Of a DNA stretch of 64,000 nt, positions 27,301 to 36,867 are shown one piece after another (position 1 is the stretch's first letter; every line of letters starts with the position of its first letter). Position numbers and translations under genes: made by a program. Location: assembly GCF_008831285.2 (NCBI RefSeq), contig NC_045138.2, positions 1,871,143 to 1,935,142 of the forward strand, in the 5' to 3' direction. The notes under the pieces were generated by a model. That model saw only the letters and a list, made by a program, of their open reading frames with translations, was not told the origin of the DNA and searched no databases. The DNA comes from Nymphaea colorata (taxonomy: Eukaryota > Streptophyta > Magnoliopsida > Nymphaeales > Nymphaeaceae).

Positions 27301-28177
27301 GCGCCGCGGACGTCTTGATCGTAAGACAAGCAGTCTTGGGGATGCAGGCGATCAATTCGCCCTCCTCCAAGTCGAAAAGGGTCTTCACCCCAAAACCTCG
27401 TTCTCCATCGGTGAACACGAGAGCGTCGCTGTACTCGATACCTTGAGACCTCATCCATCGTTTCAATGCACGTAAACTCCTTCATTTCAAACAAAGGAAT
27501 ACATCATATAGAGTGACGGAATCCAGAACAAATCGATGCTCTTGAGTCCAAACGAAGGTGAATTTCGAAAATGAAACTGGGTTTGTTAGAAAACCAAAAA
27601 TTGAGGCTTCAAAGAAGCAAGCAGGGTGTTACAGAAATTTATTTTGGGAGTTCTCAAAAGGTTGTATGTATGAACATTAGTCAATCCAAATGCTGCACGC
27701 AAGGAAGAACAAAAAACACAAATAGATTCATTTTTTCCCACAAGGGAGCTCAGAAAATCATCGATAGTGGTAAGAAAGCCCACAATCATTAATCAAAATA
27801 TTTTTCGAAATCCGGCAACATGGATCACAACCCAACATTCTTCAAGAAAAAACGAAACTAGTCGTTGAAAAGAGAAAAGGCGTTTCCTGAAAATGATAAA
27901 GAAGAGCACCAAGAACTCGAAGGATGCAAAGATTTTGCAGGTTATAACTAATTCGAGAAATAAACAGAAGAATCACGCTTTGGATCCATGAGCACGACAA
28001 AATGTCAACGAATCTCAAATTGGTATCTCCAAAAGCCTCTCCATTTTCTTCTAAAACTTCAGAAAAATGGCATCCAGAAGATCAAATACTTGTTCAAATT
28101 CCTGAAACTAACTTCTCTTCCTCTTCACAACCATCGGTTCGGGCAACGAAAATCATGAAATTTCCCTACCTCGTCAT
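24355..28177 (-). CDS. SET-domain protein lysine methyltransferase (SETD6/ribosomal lysine methyltransferase-like), 5 exons
   Basis: Exons in gene order: 28177-28170, 27479-27110, 26960-26764, 26047-25786, 25005-24355; all GT-AG with agreeing phases, 495 residues. It is a class VII (Rubisco LSMT/SETD6-like) SET protein with no clear plastid transit peptide, close to the Arabidopsis At3g56570 group. SET landmarks: RGFG at residues 30-33, SRSFEVDD and GFGMVPLAD leading to IFNH at 192-195, and the catalytic-region motif FNTYG at 281-285. An acidic, Ser-rich insertion (SSDAEEEESAMD and beyond, from about residue 207) splits the SET domain, and an LSMT-type substrate-binding region follows. The tail is basic (ARRKKKHVSSS). 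It should transfer methyl groups from S-adenosylmethionine to lysine; the target is unknown. The start rests on an 8-nt first coding exon, ATGACGAG, which restores the family start MTRSLRALKRWMRSQG; the reading frame has a stop just upstream of exon 2. Confidence 0.9.
25213..25500. repeat. Diverged 133-bp duplication in SET-gene intron 4
   Basis: Two copies begin near 25221 and 25354 (TTGGAGAGGACACGTGATA versus TTGGAGAAGACACTTGATA) and stay alignable to the shared phrase CTTCAGAAGC. The repeat lies wholly in the intron between exons 4 and 5. Confidence 0.7.
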
Positions 28178-28861
28178 CCAGATGCTCTCTCTCCCTCTCT
28201 GAGTAGCTTTTGCAGTAAGAAGTTACAACCTTCTAGAGTTTCGACACCAGCCATTAGCGCTCGATGAGTAGGGTTTTAGAGGGGGCTCGGAAAGTCTGGG
28301 AAGTTGGTTGCGCCCAAAAATTCTTTGTTGCTGCTCCAGTACCGCCATAATGAATCCCCATTGTACATGGTTTAGGGTTCGAGTCCGGTCCTTCCTGACT
28401 TTTTCTAATTCGACTCTTGCCTTTTTCCTAATTCGATTAGGATAATCCTACGCTTAACTCAGCTTGTGAATGAGTCGAGCAGAGTCATTTATCGAGTCAT
28501 TTACTTAACGAGACGAGCTTGAGTTCATGCGTTGACTTGTTCAAATAATCTAATCAAGTCGAGTGAACTCGAACCAACTTGGCTCCAAAATGATGTATTG
28601 ATTTTTTAAAATATTTAACTTGTTTTTTTAATTAAAAAATTCATATATTAACGTTAATTAATTAATTAAATTTTTACAAAAGCTCATTTAATTTATAGAA
28701 TCTTAATCGAGTCCACCTCGATTTATAATAAAGTAATAGTCCCCATATTCAAACAGGTTAGTCGAGTTCAACACATAACTACTGAGCTCCAGCTCAACAA
28801 CGTAACTTCAGATCGAGTATAACTACTGAGCTCGAGATCAACAACGTAACTTCAGATCGAG
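28178..28861. other. SET-gene 5' leader/promoter region and spacer
   Basis: The minus-strand leader just upstream of the ATG is purine-rich (GAGAGGGAGAGAGAG). The rest is AT-rich with repeated GAGTCGAG/CTCGACT-type words near 28450-28860, which look like decayed repeat DNA. No TATA box could be chosen with confidence. Confidence 0.35.
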
Positions 28862-29997
28862 TGTAAATTGCAAAGAAAATTGTAAGTTCATCATTAATTA
28901 AAGACAAATATCACATAATGTTAAACACTAAGGCAGAGATAAGGCCAACCATCGCTTCTTCTTCTTTTTTTTTTTTCTAGTAACAAATTTTTAAATATCT
29001 ACTACATAATTGAATTTGTTTATCATAAATTTTATTAATTTAACAATGACGGGTCTAACTCTAGGATACAAATCCCGAATGTCATCTATACATCTGTTAT
29101 ACAAATTTTAAAAATGTTATTATTTTAACTGACATAGAGAATGTAAGCATGTTGTCGTAATTAATGAATTTTGACAATTAAATATCATATATTTCATTTC
29201 TTCTTTGTTAGTTACAAAATTAACTAAAATTAAAACATGAGTTACACTTAATTACTGTTTATGAACACGTAAGATGTTCACATTTTGTTTATGATGTTTT
29301 TTTAACACAAAATTAAGAGGTCCAGTTTTTGTCTCTTACCTTATTGGTCTGGTATTTACTAAATACTCTTAAAAACAAATTGCATTATATGTTTACTTTC
29401 GAAAAAAAAAAATGTTAAAAAATGTTATCAAATGTGAAATTATAATGAGAAATTAGATGGACAATAAATATTTCTCATAGGCGCAATACTTACTCACGAA
29501 AACATTAAAGTTCATCTTCTGTTTTCCTTCAATGACGAGATATTCTTTATTACAAACAAGAATCAACTTTCTTGAGTATCATTATTTTCACATCAAAACA
29601 ACAATCTCTCAATTGTTTTGTTCAATTGATACTATTTTCATCATCTAATACATGTTGACTATAACTGCTTAACATGACATGTATCAGTATCAAATCGATA
29701 ACGAAAAAAATTATATACTTATCTTTAAACCTTAATTACTTAATATTTTGAAAAGTTTTAATCTGGCCTGTCTGTAAAAATTTTGAAAAATAGGGCCCTA
29801 GAAAGAAGTTTCAAGAAGTTTCTCTGGACATTTTACATAAAAGTTTTAAGCAGCCCTTTGAAAAAATTCAGCTACTATATGGGGAAAATCTTGGCTCCGT
29901 CTATATATCTTGTCAATGATATTTTCGAACTCCTATCGAACTTCGTAAGTGATTATATATATATCGGCATATATCGGATGACATCAGCCATAACAAT

Positions 29998-30067
<70 letters not shown>

Positions 30068-30240
30068 CATCCCCTAGAATTATTTCTACGACCGCTCAAA
30101 TTTCAAAAGAATCCTCTTCTCCCACGTTCTTGGCCACATAATATTCAATTGAAGCTATTATAAGTGACGGATACATTTAGCTTTTCAGTATCATGTATTT
30201 CAAATATGGAGTAATGTAATGCCCTCAAAGAGTAACGGAT
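28862..30240. repeat. Segment repeated upstream of BURP gene 3 (copy 1)
   Basis: This 1.4-kb stretch aligns with 57361-58800 in the same orientation, with small indels throughout. Landmarks in both are AACACTAAGGCAGAGATAAG, TTTTTAAATATCTACTACAT, TTAAGAGGTCCAGTTTTTGT, TTTTAATCTGGCCTGTCTGT and GGAGTAATGTAATGCCCTCA. It has no gene. In copy 2 it leads into BURP gene 3; here it is separated from BURP gene 1 by the DVR-carrying element and other DNA. It contains a (TA)n tract of about 28 units at 30007-30061. Confidence 0.85.
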
Positions 30241-30348
30241 TTGGTAATAGTTTTCATCCTTTCTTTGACATACTCAACGTTGCCTCACATCTTTAAGGAG
30301 GCTTTTCTGAAATCTCTTTTACATGAGGCGAAAGCCGATCATCTGCGT

Positions 30349-31663
30349 CCACGTTTGATGGCCTGGATTTTTTTGAAGGAGAATTTTTTCAAGAAAAAAT
30401 CTCCACGGTAAATTGAAAAGGGGGTAAATTTTCCTTTTTCTTGTTTCAGGCCATGTTTGATAGCCTGGAATTTTTTTGATGGGTGAAAAATGCATAGTTT
30501 GATAGACAAGAAATTTTTTTCATGAAAAAATTTGAAACCCAAACATCCTGCTTATTCATTCATCTTCTGGGTTAAGCAGCAACATACTTTCTGCAGCATA
30601 ATACCTTCCAATTCTTCCAAATTCTGCAGCATCTGCCAGAGAAAGGAAGAATTTAACCAAAAAATCAAGAATGCCGATTACAAAGTCTATCATTCCTATT
30701 GGAACTTTCAGAAACTTGGGTTCCTTGCCCAAAAGTTTGAACAACAATTCTCCCTGCTCAAGTGGTGTTAATGCCTTTCCTGGTCCACCAATTGGGAGAA
30801 TCTTGTTAATTTTATCTTCACAAGAGATGCAGTCAGCAATGAAAGAGGCCAAATCCTCTTCGTTGATGGGTTTACAGGCGCATAGTTTGCCATCTCCGAA
30901 CATTACATATGGCTTTCCATCCTTTACCAACTCAACCTGCCCACCTAAACTCATGAAGAAAGCCGTCGGCCTCACAATGTTGTAGGTGAAATCCCCATTT
31001 TCTGCTTCCTGCTGCAATTCTGCCTCAAACTTCAGCTTCGCTCTTTGAAATTCAAGGAGGGGCTTCTGAACACATATTGCAGGCAACAGAACAAAATGAA
31101 CAGCCCCGAATTTTTTACCCGCAACGAGACTATTTTTTGTCGCTTCATAGTCGATCTTCCAGGAGTCCTTAACACCACCAGATCGACTGGCAAAGCACGA
31201 GACGACTACATCGATTCTGGTGTCCAAGCCCTCCAGAGATCTCTGAAGAGCACTCAATTCAGTTACATCCGAAAAGCAAACGTTGGATCCCCTCAGCTGA
31301 GCAGTGAAGGGCGACGGTGGTGGCGACAACGCCAGCGAGTGGCGATGGTAGCAACAGCCGCAAGCAGTCAAGGAACCACTGAATCAGGGGAGGGAAATTT
31401 CAGGGGAGGGCAGAGGCAGCACCGACTAGTGGCGACGACAGTGATGGGTCGGCAGGCAAGAGGCAAGAGCTTCGGCAGCAGCGAAGGGCGACATTTGCCT
31501 GTGTGGAAGCGGTGGCGAGGGAGAGGAGCGCTGGAAGAAGCCCTAACGGGTAAATTTACCCTGCAAACGAGTTTTGAGCGGGGGGATTTTTGCGCCGTTT
31601 GGCGCTCGTTGAAATCGGTTGAAACCGTACAAAAAAGAAAAAAAACCCTCGAAGCAAACGTGG
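30349..31663 (-). mobile_element. Probable Pack-TYPE (gene-capturing) DNA element carrying a DVR fragment
   Basis: The DVR fragment is bordered by inverted words: CCACGTTTGATGG on the left and, reading inward from the right, GGCCACGTTTGCTTCG. Both borders are followed inward by T-rich DNA and a GGTAAATT(T)-containing stretch. Between the DVR homology and the right border lies about 360 bp of unrelated GC-rich DNA, so the interior is chimeric. A second similar word (GGCCATGTTTGATAGCC, near 30448) suggests a nested or rearranged terminus. No transposase is encoded and no clear target duplication was found. The class is unknown. Confidence 0.4.
30556..31299 (-). pseudogene. DVR: Divinyl chlorophyllide a 8-vinyl-reductase fragment (truncated at both ends)
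   Basis: An open frame (30556-31371) becomes recognisable from about residue 25 at [12 protein letters not shown]. It then follows DVR closely through [104 protein letters not shown] and [12 protein letters not shown]. The intact plastid enzyme of about 400 residues reduces the 8-vinyl group of divinyl chlorophyllide during chlorophyll synthesis. This copy lacks the transit peptide, the N-terminal nucleotide-binding glycine motif and the last roughly 50 residues, ending early at NPEDE. The first 24 residues of the frame are unrelated Cys/His/Ser/Pro-rich sequence. A non-functional captured or retroposed copy is the best reading, although the frame itself has no internal stop. Confidence 0.85.
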
Positions 31664-32217
31664 CCTCATTATTGAAAACTTCGATAGTCTTTACAAAAGG
31701 AAAGTTAGTGCTGCCATTGCCACTGAGCACGGCGGCTAACTTTGATGGGACCCTAAACAATTCCAAGGTCCATATTCTGTTCCTTGTCGGAAGAAGATGA
31801 TTCCTATTACGCAAGCCATCGTTGACCACCGGTTGTATGTACATCAAAACATGTCGACAGCCGACCCATAGTCATGCGCATCCATCCTTTAACTTGTTCA
31901 CCAACCAAAGAAATTAGCAATGAAAAGCATAGTTGGTAAACCCATCGAGTTGGCTCGAGAATCGCCTCAGCCAGCTCAAAAATATGGCTACGAGTCAATG
32001 TTGGCCCGACTTGCTCCTGACTCGCCTGATTTAGGTTGTTTAGTGACAAGTCTACTCGCTGACCCGGTGACTCGGCCATCCGCTGATCTGAGTTCGAGTC
32101 ACTGGTTTGCCAACTATGATGAAAAGACAAAAATCCTTTTCTTCTCCATTGCGTCATCTTTTTTTGCTACATGTCCTTAAAAAACACTTAGTGTTTCGAA
32201 AACATAATATCAACACT
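31664..32217. other. Spacer left of tandem unit A
   Basis: No gene was recognised. A stretch near 31940-32100 is rich in GACTCG/CGAGTC words, like the patch near 28450-28860. The last 60 bases (TTGCTACATGTCCTT and on) have a relative at 56553-56615, near the left side of the third BURP region. Confidence 0.35.
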
Positions 32218-32797
32218 TGTATAAGGGAAGTTGATGAAAGGTTAAGTTGTAAATATAAAAGCAAAGCTGTCTTTTCAAGAGTCCCAAATACCCTTCAAAC
32301 CAGGAGAGACAAAAGAAAGATATAAGAAAACAAACAAATGAGTTTCTTTGAAATGAAACCGTTTGTCTCCTTTACAGGGTATTTCAAGTTCTCAAAAAAT
32401 AACTTGGCTTCTATCTTTTCAACTTGATTTATATTGTCAGGTCTAGATGATTCATATCAAAGCTTGGTATACAAAAGTTTGGTAGCTGCCTCTTTTCAAT
32501 ATATGAAAAATTAAACGTAATTTGTTTTTGTAACAGATGAGATGTGGTTATTATTATCTACCTCCCTCTCTGCATAATAAATGATAAATATCTAAGGGAG
32601 ATTCAAGCTTTGTTTTGCCTAACCTATTCTGCGATCAAAATAGAAATTTTTGCCAGCAACAAAAGATTGAACCAATAATTGATTCGGTGTTAGGCACCAA
32701 GAAAGTTTCAGGTCCATTCATTCTCCTGCATCTTTGTGGTAGTGATAGAGCCACAAGGTGGAAACAAGATAAGCCATCCACGGTCCACCAATAATCT

Positions 32798-32802
<5 letters not shown>

Positions 32803-32879
<77 letters not shown>

Positions 32880-32880
32880 T
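32803..32880. repeat. Compound microsatellite (TA)n(GA)n in unit A
   Basis: It is the equivalent of 41222-41300 in unit B, with a slightly different number of TA and GA units, as expected for slippage after duplication. Confidence 0.95.
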
Positions 32881-33245
32881 TTTGTCATAGATTTTTTTAG
32901 GAATTTGATATATTTTAATATTGTTAATGCTCATAAAATCTTATGGAGACATCAAATATTAACCAGCAATCCTATTTCCAAATGCACAATGGAGCAGCTA
33001 ATTAGCATGTCATGACAAACAAATAATTGAAGCTAGTGTTGTAAAAATCAAACTTAAATTTAGGACGACTGGAATCGATTCGACTCATCGGCCAATAAAA
33101 TAGCGCCAAATGTAATAAATTATTGATTATTTCTTGCTCTTGGAATAACTTTAAAGTTGCTATACAATAATAATAATAATTGTAACAATAATAATATTTT
33201 TATTCATAGTTGATTCAGCTGATCAATCATTGAATCGACAGCCTA

Positions 33246-33606
33246 TGTCATGGGCACACTTTTTTCGTCCGGTGTGGCCTGACAATAGCTCCTTCACCTT
33301 AAGCCTAAAGGTGCTCAAGAGTGTGCAGATGAGTTGAGAATAATGAGTGCACTTAGGAATCAAAGATCGCAAGGAAATGGAAAGATGCTCTTGCAATTGA
33401 CATCGATTGCATTTATCCCAAAAGCGATGCAAGCAAAGATGTTTGGAAAGAAATTTCAACTTTACTTACATAGGATAACCGAAACCTCTTACAAAAATTC
33501 AAATGCCGAACCCCACTGGGGCTGGTGGGAGCGTACTCCATTACAGGTAAACAAAAGCATAAACCAAAGACATTATAAGCAAAAAGGAAAGTAAGCAACC
33601 GGAGAA
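33246..33606. mobile_element. Solo LTR-like remnant (gypsy family), unit A
   Basis: The segment starts TGTCATGGGC and shares its order of words (CTCCTTCACCTTAAGCCTAAA, CAAGAGTGTGCA, CAAGCAAAGATGTTTGGAAA, CTCTTACAAAAATTCAAATG, GTAAACAAAAGCATAAACC) with the LTRs bordering the gypsy element at 36868-39139. No internal coding region adjoins it, so it is a solo or truncated LTR. Confidence 0.65.
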
Positions 33607-34600
33607 CACCTAACTAGTTCAATTTAATTTTTGATTTTCATCATCACTTTGAGACAAGCATTTTAATTTCTTTGGTGCGTCTAAAACACACTTACCTGAT
33701 CGGTGTAAAAATGGACGCACTAAGGTGCCCTTGATAGAGAAGAGAAATTACCATTAATTTATTCGGAAACAATCTTTTTTGGAATCTTGGAGTAGGCCAT
33801 AGTCTCCTCCTCTTTCAGGGTTTATGGCTGCATTGTGACGTAAGAAGCATGACACCTGTCAACTACAGTGTTGTGCATCAAGTTGATAGGATCTAGACCT
33901 GGTTTTGATATAGCAGCTTCTCAGATGAATCTGAGCCTGGATTTCACAAGTTAGTTTAGCATAAAGGTGATCTGAAATCCAAACTGGGATCTTATTTTAG
34001 GACAAGACGAAACGTGGGCGGATCTCGTCCATAGGTCTCAAGCCCAATCAAACTGTGCGGGGTCCAAATATGGATTGAATGGTGCTGGCAAGGGCTCAGG
34101 TTGTTTGAAGAGTTGTGGCTCTGGGTCCGAGAGTGAGACGATCCAGCCTAGGGGTTCAACCGGGTTTTTGTTGGGGATAAGTTTTTTTTAGCTGTATCAG
34201 ATTCAATAGCAATTTACAAAGGAGATTGCCCACTCTCACAGGTCTGCATATAGGGCTGAGCATTGGGCTGGGCTGCTCAAGGCCTGGGCTTGACTTTAAT
34301 TAAAAAAATAAAATAAAATATATAAATTTAATATATTGAATACTGAGAAGTGAAAAAATATATAAAAATATAATAAAAACTTCCTCTTCTCCCACCTACT
34401 TGGCCACACAATGTTCAAAAGGCCATCATAACTTACGTATACAGGTAGCTTTTGAGTATCAATTTGCTCCATGGATTTAGAATATTGCCGAACACCAACA
34501 AAATTTTCCGAACACTTGGAGGCGGCCGCCGCCATGATTGATGGTGTTTGCCTTTTTCATGTCATGAGAAGCAGTGTGGGGACACCACGCTTATCTTTGG
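33607..34600. other. BURP gene 1 upstream region
   Basis: From about 34.38 kb the sequence aligns with the DNA upstream of BURP genes 2 and 3 (CTTGGCCACACAATGTTC; GGCGGCCGCCGCCATGATTG), so it is probably part of the native promoter. The earlier part, including GGGCTGGGCTGCTCAAGGCC near 34270, is shared only with unit B and resembles decayed repeat DNA. Confidence 0.45.
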
Positions 34601-34637
34601 AGCAACTTGTGTTTGTCGTGCTGCTATATCAAAACTC

Positions 34638-34645
34638 TATTTAAA
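34638..34645 (+). promoter_or_regulatory. TATA box of BURP gene 1
   Basis: TATTTAAA lies 92 bases upstream of the ATG and is conserved at the matching place in genes 2 and 3. The 40 bases around it are among the most conserved upstream sequence of the three genes. The start of transcription should be about 30 bases downstream. Confidence 0.7.
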
Positions 34646-34729
34646 GAGGGAGAGCTCCCTCTTACCTTCACATCTCAGCATCAGATCAAGCTCTGTTCTG
34701 TGATCTTGAAAAGCTTCATAATCATAATC

Positions 34730-34965
34730 ATGTCCAAGCTCATACTCCTTTTCCTCCTCGTCGCACAAGTAATTCTCTCGCAGCGACCTCTCTCTCGCAT
34801 TCTTTCTTGAACATGTGGCATGTAAACAGCACTTTTCATGTTCAACTCTTATGGGTATTATGCTTTGGTTGGTCTTAAGAGTATGGATTAAGGGTGTAAT
34901 CCTCCGGAGTTTTAGGACGACAGGGTTTGTGGTTCTCTCCTTCCCCACCCCCCAACATCCCCGGC

Positions 34966-35009
<44 letters not shown>

Positions 35010-35742
35010 TACAATAGTGTGGCAGCTTATATGCACTTTTTTAAAGCTCATATGATGTGGATGAGGAAGACTGTACCAGAAACTGATAAAAATTTTCTGA
35101 TTCCAATTATGGCCCGCTGAGCTTGAATAGATCTGCAAGAAACATCTTTGTATTCCTTTAATATTGGTCATAAAACTGAACCTTCGACTACGTCGTCTAC
35201 TTTCATCCAGCCTTACAGAGTCTTCATTTTGTCAACTCATGATGAAGTCAGATTTTCCTTTTTTTTTTTTTCTTTTCCTTCCAGCATTTTCGACATTTCA
35301 AGTCCATTTGTGTGCGTGTAGGGTGTGCAATATATATATATATATATATCAAGTACCTTGTTGGGATAGAGAATTTTGTCTTGCAGAATTTGTTAAGAAA
35401 TTCTCATGTATCTTTCCTTGTTCATGCTGACAAAATTTTAAACTGGGGACATGAAGTAGCTTCTCATGCTGATGGCCATATATTTAACTTATGGATTAAA
35501 AATGTCCTTCCACATTCTTCTTGATTTGCTGCCTAATTTTGTGATGCATGTGCTGCAGTTTGCTGAGACGAGTATTGGTTCGGCTTTCAGTCCCTCGAGC
35601 TACTGGAAGAGTGTATTGCCGAATACTTTCATGCCAGATGCCCTTCAGTCCTTATTGCCTGAAGGTACTTGGTTGATCCCGAGAGCTAATTGTATTGCCG
35701 AATACTTTCGACTGCATAGTTTTTCTTTTCTCCCACTTTAAG

Positions 35743-35802
<60 letters not shown>

Positions 35803-36615
35803 GCCAGATCAAATTCTTATCCTTCTTCAAATTGTGAAATATGAACTGCAGATACTAGACCTCGTTATGGAGGCAAGTGGGTCGTAGACTCCGGGATATG
35901 CTTGATCAATTATATAATTATTTGTCGTCCTCCCAAAGGCCTCTTCTTGTTGGAGAAGGATCTAAAGCCGAGCATGACCATGGACATAAGTTTTCTCGCG
36001 GCTAATATCAACTCGGAACAGAAGCTGCCGACCTTCCTCCCACGCCAGGCAGCAGAAGCACTGCCTTTCTCAACCTCCTCCTTCCCCACCATCCTCCGAC
36101 GCTTCTCCCTGAGCCCACACTCCCCCCAAGCATCTGCCATGAAAGTGACCCTCGACCTGTGCGAGTCGCCCGCCATTAAAGGGGAGACGAGGTTCTGCGC
36201 CACCTCGCTGGAGTCCATGGTCGACTTCGCCACCACCCAGCTCGGAACCAACAACCTCCGCGTCCTCTCCACCTTGGTTCACCAAGAGAACAAGACCGAG
36301 CAGCAGCTTGACCAGTCGTATGTGGTTCGGCCTGGGATCGTGAAGATGGAGTCCCATGTCGCAGTGGCGTGCCACCTCATGTCATATCCTTACGCAGTCT
36401 TCTACTGTCACAAGACCATGGACACCAAGAGCTTCGTTGTTCCATTAATGGCGGAAGAAGATGGGAGCAGAGTGGACGCAGCGGTTGTGTGCCATGACGA
36501 TACATCGCACTGGGACCCCAGACATGCCAGCTTTAAGGTGCTAGGAGTAGAGCCTGGGACCGCATCCATCTGCCATTTCCTTCCTCCCAACCATTTTCTG
36601 TGGGTCTCGAAGTGA
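34730..36615 (+). CDS. BURP-domain protein, gene 1 (unit A), 3 exons
   Basis: Exons 34730-34768, 35559-35664 and 35852-36615 give 302 residues. The start MSKLILLFLLVAQ is a signal-peptide core, followed by FAETSIGSA. Exon 2 carries the segment SPSSYWKSVLPNTFMPDAL, typical of the region between signal peptide and BURP domain. The BURP domain runs from about residue 80 (LFLLEKDLKP) to the end and has all four Cys-His pairs: C222-H223, C234-H235, C262-H263 and C289-H290 (spacing 10, 26 and 25), with PYAVFYCH, CHDDTSHWDPRH and CHFLP. BURP proteins (USP, RD22, PG1-beta types) are plant-only, enter the secretory pathway and act mostly in the cell wall; some respond to drought or development. The segment between residues 59 and 75 is unusual compared with gene 3. 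Intron 1 has a (CT)n tract and intron 2 a long (TA)n tract. Confidence 0.93.
34976..35003. repeat. (CT)n microsatellite in BURP gene 1 intron 1
   Basis: About 14 CT units; the match in unit B is at about 43392-43425. A T-rich run and a short (TA)n tract (35331-35349) follow in the same intron. Confidence 0.9.
35744..35800. repeat. (TA)n microsatellite in BURP gene 1 intron 2
   Basis: About 28 TA units in an intron of only 187 bases. Unit B has fewer units (44167-44215). This length difference accounts for most of the change in offset between the two units. Confidence 0.95.
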
Positions 36616-36763
36616 GCGGCCATGGCTGTCCACCGCAAAGAATATCAGTGCTGATGGTGATGGGGAGAAGATACTCCTCCGCATTTGCATGGTCATGGTA
36701 CTGGTACATTTGGTTATAGTGTGTCTCTAGCTTTGTTAATGGATCTTTTAGATACGGACCTAA

Positions 36764-36769
36764 AATAAA
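36764..36769 (+). promoter_or_regulatory. Candidate polyadenylation signal of BURP gene 1
   Basis: AATAAA lies about 150 bases after the stop codon, just before the gypsy LTR begins at 36868. It is repeated at 45179-45184 in unit B. Confidence 0.55.
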
Positions 36770-36867
36770 GGCCACTTGTTTGGTCCTTTGTCGGTTAGTC
36801 TTGTGAAGCTTATTTAAATAAATCTGTATGAACTAAAAAGTTCTAACATTGTCAATGTCATTATCAG

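Noticed and set aside
31045-31800. 251-residue plus-strand frame opposite the DVR fragment
   Set aside because: It is the antisense of DVR plus GC-rich filler; the minus strand carries the real homology.
32635-32934. Frames reading SLSLSLSL and YIYIYIYI across (TA)n(GA)n tracts (also at 39243, 41045, 34815)
   Set aside because: These are translations of microsatellites, not proteins.
36070-36375. Minus-strand frames opposite BURP exon 3
   Set aside because: They are shadows of the GC-rich BURP coding exon and recur identically in unit B for that reason.
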